The notes beneath the pieces were generated by a model. The model worked only from the letters and a program-made list of their open reading frames with translations. It was not told where the DNA came from and made no database searches. Of a stretch of DNA of 64,000 bases, positions 57,336 through 64,000 are shown in pieces. The stretch comes from Alphaproteobacteria bacterium (lineage in GTDB: Bacteria > Pseudomonadota > Alphaproteobacteria > Caulobacterales > Hyphomonadaceae). The translations under genes and the position numbers were made by a program. Every line of letters starts with the position of its first letter. Within the stretch, counting starts at the first letter, position 1. The stretch covers positions 1 to 64,000 of the forward strand of contig JAHJSB010000042.1 in the NCBI GenBank assembly GCA_018830285.1, given 5' to 3'.

Positions 57336-58478
57336 ATGAGAACCATGAGAACCGGACAGAAACTGACGCCCACAGGGCGTGTCACACCGCTGGATACAAG
57401 GCAGGCTGCCGAGCGCCTTGAACAGCGCGGGCGCGGGGCCGTCTCCAATCAGACCGGACGCTACGAACCCGAGACACGGCACGCCTTCGATGATGGCTGG
57501 GACGGGCTGGAAGCGCCGCCGTCACGCCTCAAGACGGAGCTGACGAAAGAGACCGCCCGGACGATCATCACTTTCAACAAGTCGCCCGACATCTCGTTTG
57601 ACCGGTCGATCAATCCCTATCGCGGCTGCGAGCATGGCTGCATCTATTGTTTCGCCCGGCCCAGCCACGCCTATGGCGGACTTTCGGCGGGGCTCGATTT
57701 CGAAAGCAAGCTCTACATCAAGTCCAACGCGGTCGAACTTCTGCAACGCGAACTGTCACGTCCCGGCTATATGGCGCGCCCAATCGCGCTGGGCGTGAAC
57801 ACGGATGCCTACCAGCCGGCTGATCGCGACACCGGCATCACGCGGGAATTGCTGGAAATCCTGGCCGCGCACAATCACCCGGTCAGCCTTTTGACCAAGT
57901 CCTCCCTGATCGAACGCGACATCGATATTATCGGCCCGATGGCCGAGAAGGGCCTCGCCAAGGTCGGCGTGTCGATCACGACGCTCGACCGTACACTCGC
58001 GCGGAAGATGGAACCACGGGCGGCGACCCCGGCAAGACGCCTGCAGACCATTCGCGCGCTGGCAGATGCTGGCATACCTGTCACTGTGATGACGGCGCCG
58101 GTGATCCCCGGCCTCACCGATCACGAAATCGAATCCCTGCTCGACGCCGCCGCTGCGCATGGCGCCACTGGTGCAGGCTATGTGCTTCTTCGCCTGCCTT
58201 ACGAGATCAAGGACCTCTTCCACGAATGGCTGGTTGCGCATGTGCCCGACCGGGCCGCGAAAGTGATCAACACGATCCGCGAAATGCGCCGGGGCCAGGA
58301 CTATGACGCCCGCTGGTTCGAACGCGGAACCGGGCGCGGTCCCATTGCCCACATGATTGGCCAGAGATTTGCGCGGGAGACAAAGCGACTCGGACTGGAC
58401 ATTCCGCGTCCCGACCTGCGGACCGATCTGTTCCGCCCGCTGGAAACACCGGAAGGCCAGTTATTGCTGGGTTTCTAA
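57336..58478 (+). CDS. PA0069-family radical SAM protein
   Basis: 380 residues. The radical SAM motif is RGCEHGCIYCFARPSHAYGG (C-x3-C-x2-C, about 95-105), preceded by FNKSPDISFDRSINPY. The SplB-like partial TIM barrel continues with NTDAYQP and LLTKSSLIERD. Often annotated as PA0069 family, distantly related to spore photoproduct lyase; function unknown. It starts 37 bases after the BLUF remnant. Start codon uncertain: ATG at 57336 or 57345, both without a strong ribosome binding site; TTG 57303 is also open. Confidence 0.87.
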   Translation: MRTMRTGQKLTPTGRVTPLDTRQAAERLEQRGRGAVSNQTGRYEPETRHAFDDGWDGLEAPPSRLKTELTKETARTIITFNKSPDISFDRSINPYRGCEHGCIYCFARPSHAYGGLSAGLDFESKLYIKSNAVELLQRELSRPGYMARPIALGVNTDAYQPADRDTGITRELLEILAAHNHPVSLLTKSSLIERDIDIIGPMAEKGLAKVGVSITTLDRTLARKMEPRAATPARRLQTIRALADAGIPVTVMTAPVIPGLTDHEIESLLDAAAAHGATGAGYVLLRLPYEIKDLFHEWLVAHVPDRAAKVINTIREMRRGQDYDARWFERGTGRGPIAHMIGQRFARETKRLGLDIPRPDLRTDLFRPLETPEGQLLLGF

Positions 58479-60782
<2,304 letters not shown>

Positions 60783-60824
60783 CTGCGTCTTTTCCTAGCC
60801 ATCAAGCCGTGCTTGTCTTGGGGA

Positions 60825-61400
60825 ATGGTCACAAGATCAACCCTCGACCCGATTGAAGAGGCGCGCGCGCGCGTGCGACTTCGTTACCAGAGGGCACGCA
60901 AGGTGCATCCGGGAATCCCCCAGATCGGCCTCGCCGCCGAACGGCTGGGTCGCAAGGTTGGCGCCAAGAAACTGCCTGCCGTGCAGCTGTTGCAGCGGCG
61001 CTGGCGCGAAATCGTCGGCGAGAAACTCTATCCCTTCTGCCGGCCCGAGAAGATCACCGGCGGCAAGGATGGCCGCGTGCTGACCTTGCGGGTCATCCCG
61101 CAGGCCGCACCCATCGTCCAGCACCAGGTCGAGACCATTCGTCAGCGCGTGTCAGTGTCGGCTGGCGGCGACATCATCGCTATCAAGATCGTACAGGGCG
61201 CGCTCAATACCAGCGACCCGACCAAGCCGCGGCGCAAGACGCCGCCCCTGACGGCAGGCCAGCGCAAGCAACTTGAAGACAGCACGGCGGCAATCGAAAG
61301 CTCCGCCCTGCGCGCAGCGATTGTTGCGCTGGGGACAGCTGTGCTAACCGCAGACGACTCGACTATTTCGCCCGTTCCGGACCCAGGTCCGAAAAAATAG
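60825..61400 (+). CDS. DUF721 (DciA-like) protein
   Basis: 191 residues from MVTRSTLDPIEEARARVRLRY. The DUF721 domain is seen as VQLLQRRWREIVGEKLYPFCRPEKI and LTLRVIPQAAPIVQHQVETI. The family includes DciA, a helicase-operating factor in bacteria lacking DnaC; alphaproteobacterial copies are usually small and uncharacterised. Same conserved neighbourhood (mutY, DsbA, smc). Confidence 0.8.
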   Translation: MVTRSTLDPIEEARARVRLRYQRARKVHPGIPQIGLAAERLGRKVGAKKLPAVQLLQRRWREIVGEKLYPFCRPEKITGGKDGRVLTLRVIPQAAPIVQHQVETIRQRVSVSAGGDIIAIKIVQGALNTSDPTKPRRKTPPLTAGQRKQLEDSTAAIESSALRAAIVALGTAVLTADDSTISPVPDPGPKK

Positions 61401-61425
61401 CCCCCATCCTTGAAGGCTCTTCCCC

Positions 61426-62088
61426 ATGGCTCTCGTCTCCCGCCCCTCTGCCCTCGTCTCGGTCCTCGCGCTGGTGATCGCCGCCTGCGGCAATGCGACA
61501 GGCGATGATACCACGCCCGCCCCGGCTGAAGTCACGGCGCCCGCCGTCCTCGGCCACGTCAAAGGCGCAGAAGACGCACCTCTCACAATCATCGAGTACG
61601 CTTCTCCCACCTGCTCGCACTGCAAGCATTTCCATGATGACATCATGCCGACCCTCGAAGGGAAATTCATCTCGACGGGAAAAGTGAAGTTCATTTTCCG
61701 GGAGTACCCGCTGAACGATCTCGACGTTGTCGCTTATGCGATGGCCAACTGCGCTGGCGAGGACAAGTTCTTCGACGTGCTCGATGACCTGTTCGAACAC
61801 CAGCCGGATGTCTTCGAAGCTTCGAAGACCGGCGCGGTCAAGCAGGTTTTCCTCGGCATCGCTGCCCGGCACGGTATCGCTGATGAGGCCGCCTTTGATG
61901 CCTGCATCGCCGATCGACCGATCCGCCAGCGCATCGCAGACACGATGATGACAGGCGATACATTCGGCGTGAACGCCACGCCGACATTCATCGTCAACGG
62001 CACGGTCAAGCCTGCCGATGGCGACGTGCGCAGCCCCGAAGCATTCGAGGCTTACGTGAACGGTGAGTTGGAAAAGCTGGCGCAATAA
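61426..62088 (+). CDS. DsbA-like thioredoxin-fold lipoprotein, Sec type
   Basis: 220 residues. Signal with lipobox IAAC (C21), then the thioredoxin fold with YASPTCSHCKHFH (C63-S-H-C66) and the cis-proline motif NATPTFIVNG. Periplasmic disulfide-exchange protein. The CSHC active site differs from the neighbour's CPAC. Sits in a tandem with a paralog and smc. Confidence 0.9.
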   Translation: MALVSRPSALVSVLALVIAACGNATGDDTTPAPAEVTAPAVLGHVKGAEDAPLTIIEYASPTCSHCKHFHDDIMPTLEGKFISTGKVKFIFREYPLNDLDVVAYAMANCAGEDKFFDVLDDLFEHQPDVFEASKTGAVKQVFLGIAARHGIADEAAFDACIADRPIRQRIADTMMTGDTFGVNATPTFIVNGTVKPADGDVRSPEAFEAYVNGELEKLAQ

Positions 62089-62150
62089 CCAGCAGCGCAC
62101 CGCATTAACGATTTGGCAACCAAGACGACTCAATTCTTAACGCAAAGGTT

Positions 62151-62822
62151 ATGATGATGGAACGCATCTCCAGACGAACTGCTTTGGCCGCCGTTTCGGC
62201 GCTGGCGCTGGTTGCCTGTGGCAATAATGAAAATGAAAGCAGCGCGGTGTCGGGCAAGGGCGAAACCGACCCGGCCGCCATAGGGCATGTCATAGGTTCC
62301 GCAGACGCGCCGGTCACCGTCATCGAATATGCATCACCCACCTGCCCCGCCTGCAAGTACTTCCATGATACGGTCCTGCCCGAGATTGAGGAAAAATATG
62401 TCTCGACAGGCAAAGTGCGCTTCATCTATCGCGAATACCCGGTCCATGAAATCGACGTTCCGGTCTATGCGATGGCGCTGTGCACTGGCGAGGCCAACTT
62501 TTTCGATGTTCTGGATGATTTGTTCGAGCATCAGTCCGGCATCACGGATGCTGCGAGCAATGGTGTCTTGAAGGCCGCGCTCGTCGCCATCGGTCAACGT
62601 CATGGCATCGCCGACGAAGCCGCGTTTGACGCCTGCATGGCAGACGAGTCGATCCGGCAACGCCTGAAGACGACCTATGACGAAGCCCAAAAAGACGGTG
62701 TCGACAGTACGCCGACCTTCATTTTTGACGGTGAAATGTCTCGGTTTGAAGGCGATATTCGCAATGTCGAAGGCTTTTCAGCAAAGCTCGACACACTTCT
62801 CGCCAACGCGGCAGGACAATAA
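62151..62822 (+). CDS. DsbA-like thioredoxin-fold lipoprotein, Tat-like signal
   Basis: 223 residues. Starts with three in-frame ATGs at 62151, 62154 and 62157. The signal is ERISRRTALAAVSALALVAC: twin arginines (R8R9), hydrophobic core and a lipobox-like VAC (C23), suggesting Tat export of a lipoprotein. Active site ASPTCPACKYFH (C65-P-A-C68) and cis-proline DSTPTFIFDG. Paralog of the previous gene, 62 bases downstream of it. Oxidase or isomerase role unknown. Confidence 0.9.
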   Translation: MMMERISRRTALAAVSALALVACGNNENESSAVSGKGETDPAAIGHVIGSADAPVTVIEYASPTCPACKYFHDTVLPEIEEKYVSTGKVRFIYREYPVHEIDVPVYAMALCTGEANFFDVLDDLFEHQSGITDAASNGVLKAALVAIGQRHGIADEAAFDACMADESIRQRLKTTYDEAQKDGVDSTPTFIFDGEMSRFEGDIRNVEGFSAKLDTLLANAAGQ

Positions 62823-62838
62823 GGATATGAGGCCAGCA

Positions 62839-64000
62839 TGCAGATAACAGAACTCCGCATCGCTGGCTTCAAGTCGTTCGTCGACCCGCAAACCATTCCC
62901 GTGGAACCGGGCCTCACGGGCATCGTGGGCCCGAACGGCTGCGGCAAGTCAAACCTGCTCGAAGCGCTGCGCTGGGCCATGGGTGCAAGCTCGGCCAAGG
63001 CGATGCGCGGCGGCGAGATGGACGACCTGATCTTCTCGGGCGCCCAGGGCCGCCCCGCGCGTGAAACCGCTGAAGTGACGCTGGTACTGGACAATTCCCA
63101 ACGTACGGCCCCACCGGAATTCAACTCGTCCGATACGCTGGAAATCGTGCGCAAGTTGCGTCGCGGCGCGGGCACTTCGTACAAGCTGAATGGTCGAACC
63201 GTTCGCGGCAAGGATATCCAGCTCCTGTTCGCCGACGCATCGACAGGCGCCAACTCCCCAGCCCTCGTGCGCCAGGGCCAGATTTCGGAACTGATCGGAT
63301 CGAAGCCGCAGAACCGCCGCCGTATTCTTGAAGAAGCCGCCGGCATCGCCGGCCTGAATACCCGCCGCCATGAGGCAGAACTGAAACTGAACGGCGCCGA
63401 GACGAATCTTGAACGCCTCACCGAAGTCTCCGCCGAGGTCGAGCGCCAGCTCGCCAGCCTCAAGCGCCAGGCCAGCAAGGCGCGCAAATACCGCCGCCTG
63501 TCTGACGAGATCCAGGCGCTCGACGCGCTCGTCGCACACCTGCGCTGGAGCGAAGCCAAGCTCGCCTGCGACATCGCCCGCGAAAAACTCGAGGAGACAC
63601 GCCGCGCGGTTGAAGACCTGACACGTCAGGACGCCGTCTGCGAACGCCAGCGGATCGAAGCCGGCGAAGGCCTCGGGCCGCTGCGTGAGGCCGAAAGCGT
63701 TGCGTCCGCCAAGCTTGGCCAGTCTCGCATCGCGCTGGCCCGGCTTGAAACCGAGCGCAAGGTCGCCGCCGATGCGCATGCGCGGCTCGAAGCCGAGGCT
63801 GCTCGCCTTGTCGAAGACCTTGAGCGCGAACAGGCCGCCAAGAGCGAAGCCGAAGCGGCGACAGAGAACGCCCGTCACGAATTGTCGGCCCTGCCGGTGA
63901 TGGACGAAGCGCGCAATGACGAGATCGAAGCGGAAATCCGCGCCTCGCTGGAAGCCGCACGCAATCGCCTGTCTGCCGCAGAAGAAGCAGCCGATGCAGC
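62839..64000 (+). CDS. smc: Chromosome segregation protein SMC (5-prime part)
   Basis: About 387 codons before the window ends. MQITELRIAGFKSFVDPQ then Walker A GIVGPNGCGKSNLLEALRWAMG (about 30-50), and the Q-loop GQISELI; GIAGLNTRRHEAELKL starts the long coiled coil that fills the rest. The ATPase core and hinge continue beyond 64000. AAGGATATGAGG before the ATG supplies the ribosome binding site. Forms condensin with ScpAB. Confidence 0.95.

Noticed and set aside
56889-57482. Minus-strand frame opposite the BLUF remnant
   Set aside because: No recognisable domain; the plus strand gives a clear BLUF core.

Overview
The window looks like chromosomal DNA of a GC-rich alphaproteobacterium of the Caulobacterales/Hyphomonadaceae type. 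Evidence: a CcrM (GANTC) methyltransferase with clustered GANTC sites upstream, an AddAB/TrxA/TsaE/AmgK/MurU operon, an atpHAGDC operon with an N-terminally extended beta subunit, ETF-QO next to a family-4 uracil-DNA glycosylase, and a MutY-DUF721-DsbA-SMC block. The taxonomic call is inference from gene content; no rRNA or tRNA gene is visible.

Layout. 1 to about 3.7 kb is the end of an integrated conjugative element: the TrbI C-terminus, a DUF2274 protein, an AlpA-type regulator, a hipBA toxin-antitoxin pair with its own operators, and a P4-type tyrosine integrase. 3.8-11.2 kb holds mixed metabolic genes: an MBOAT/SGNH acyl-transfer pair, an alpha/beta hydrolase, L-serine ammonia-lyase, an FAD monooxygenase with a small zinc-finger protein, and an orphan ABC ATPase. 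11.1-20.4 kb is one long minus-strand operon tsaE-amgK-murU-addB-addA-trxA (t6A modification, peptidoglycan recycling, recombination, redox). 20.5-22.9 kb is a ferredoxin reductase/ferredoxin/thioesterase operon. 22.9-28.1 kb is atpHAGDC. 28.3-45.1 kb carries PriA, a Baeyer-Villiger-type monooxygenase, a TetR/two-thioesterase divergon, a MoxR/VWA pair, a cold-shock/DUF1294 protein, frameshifted prfB, PBP1A, a TPR lipoprotein and ETF-QO. 45.2-48.5 kb has UDG, a hemerythrin and two DUF2064/TIGR0428x-type glycosyltransferase genes around a small lipoprotein gene.

48.5-56.8 kb is the most distinctive region. A lipoprotein sulfatase, a cytoplasmic GH3 glycosidase, a TonB-dependent receptor, a TetR regulator and a GPH-type sugar transporter all lie on the minus strand. 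Four related inverted repeats (ATTATCC-N4-GGATAAT or close variants) sit at the receptor, regulator and transporter promoters. I read this as an uptake and degradation locus for a sulfated glycoside under one local repressor. It contains an intrinsic terminator between the receptor and the glycosidase.

56.8-64 kb starts with a broken BLUF photoreceptor gene, then a PA0069-type radical SAM protein, ccrM, mutY, a DUF721 protein, two tandem DsbA-like lipoproteins and the first 1.16 kb of smc, which runs off the window. Intergenic space is small; the only gene-free stretch above 300 bases is 32348-32722.
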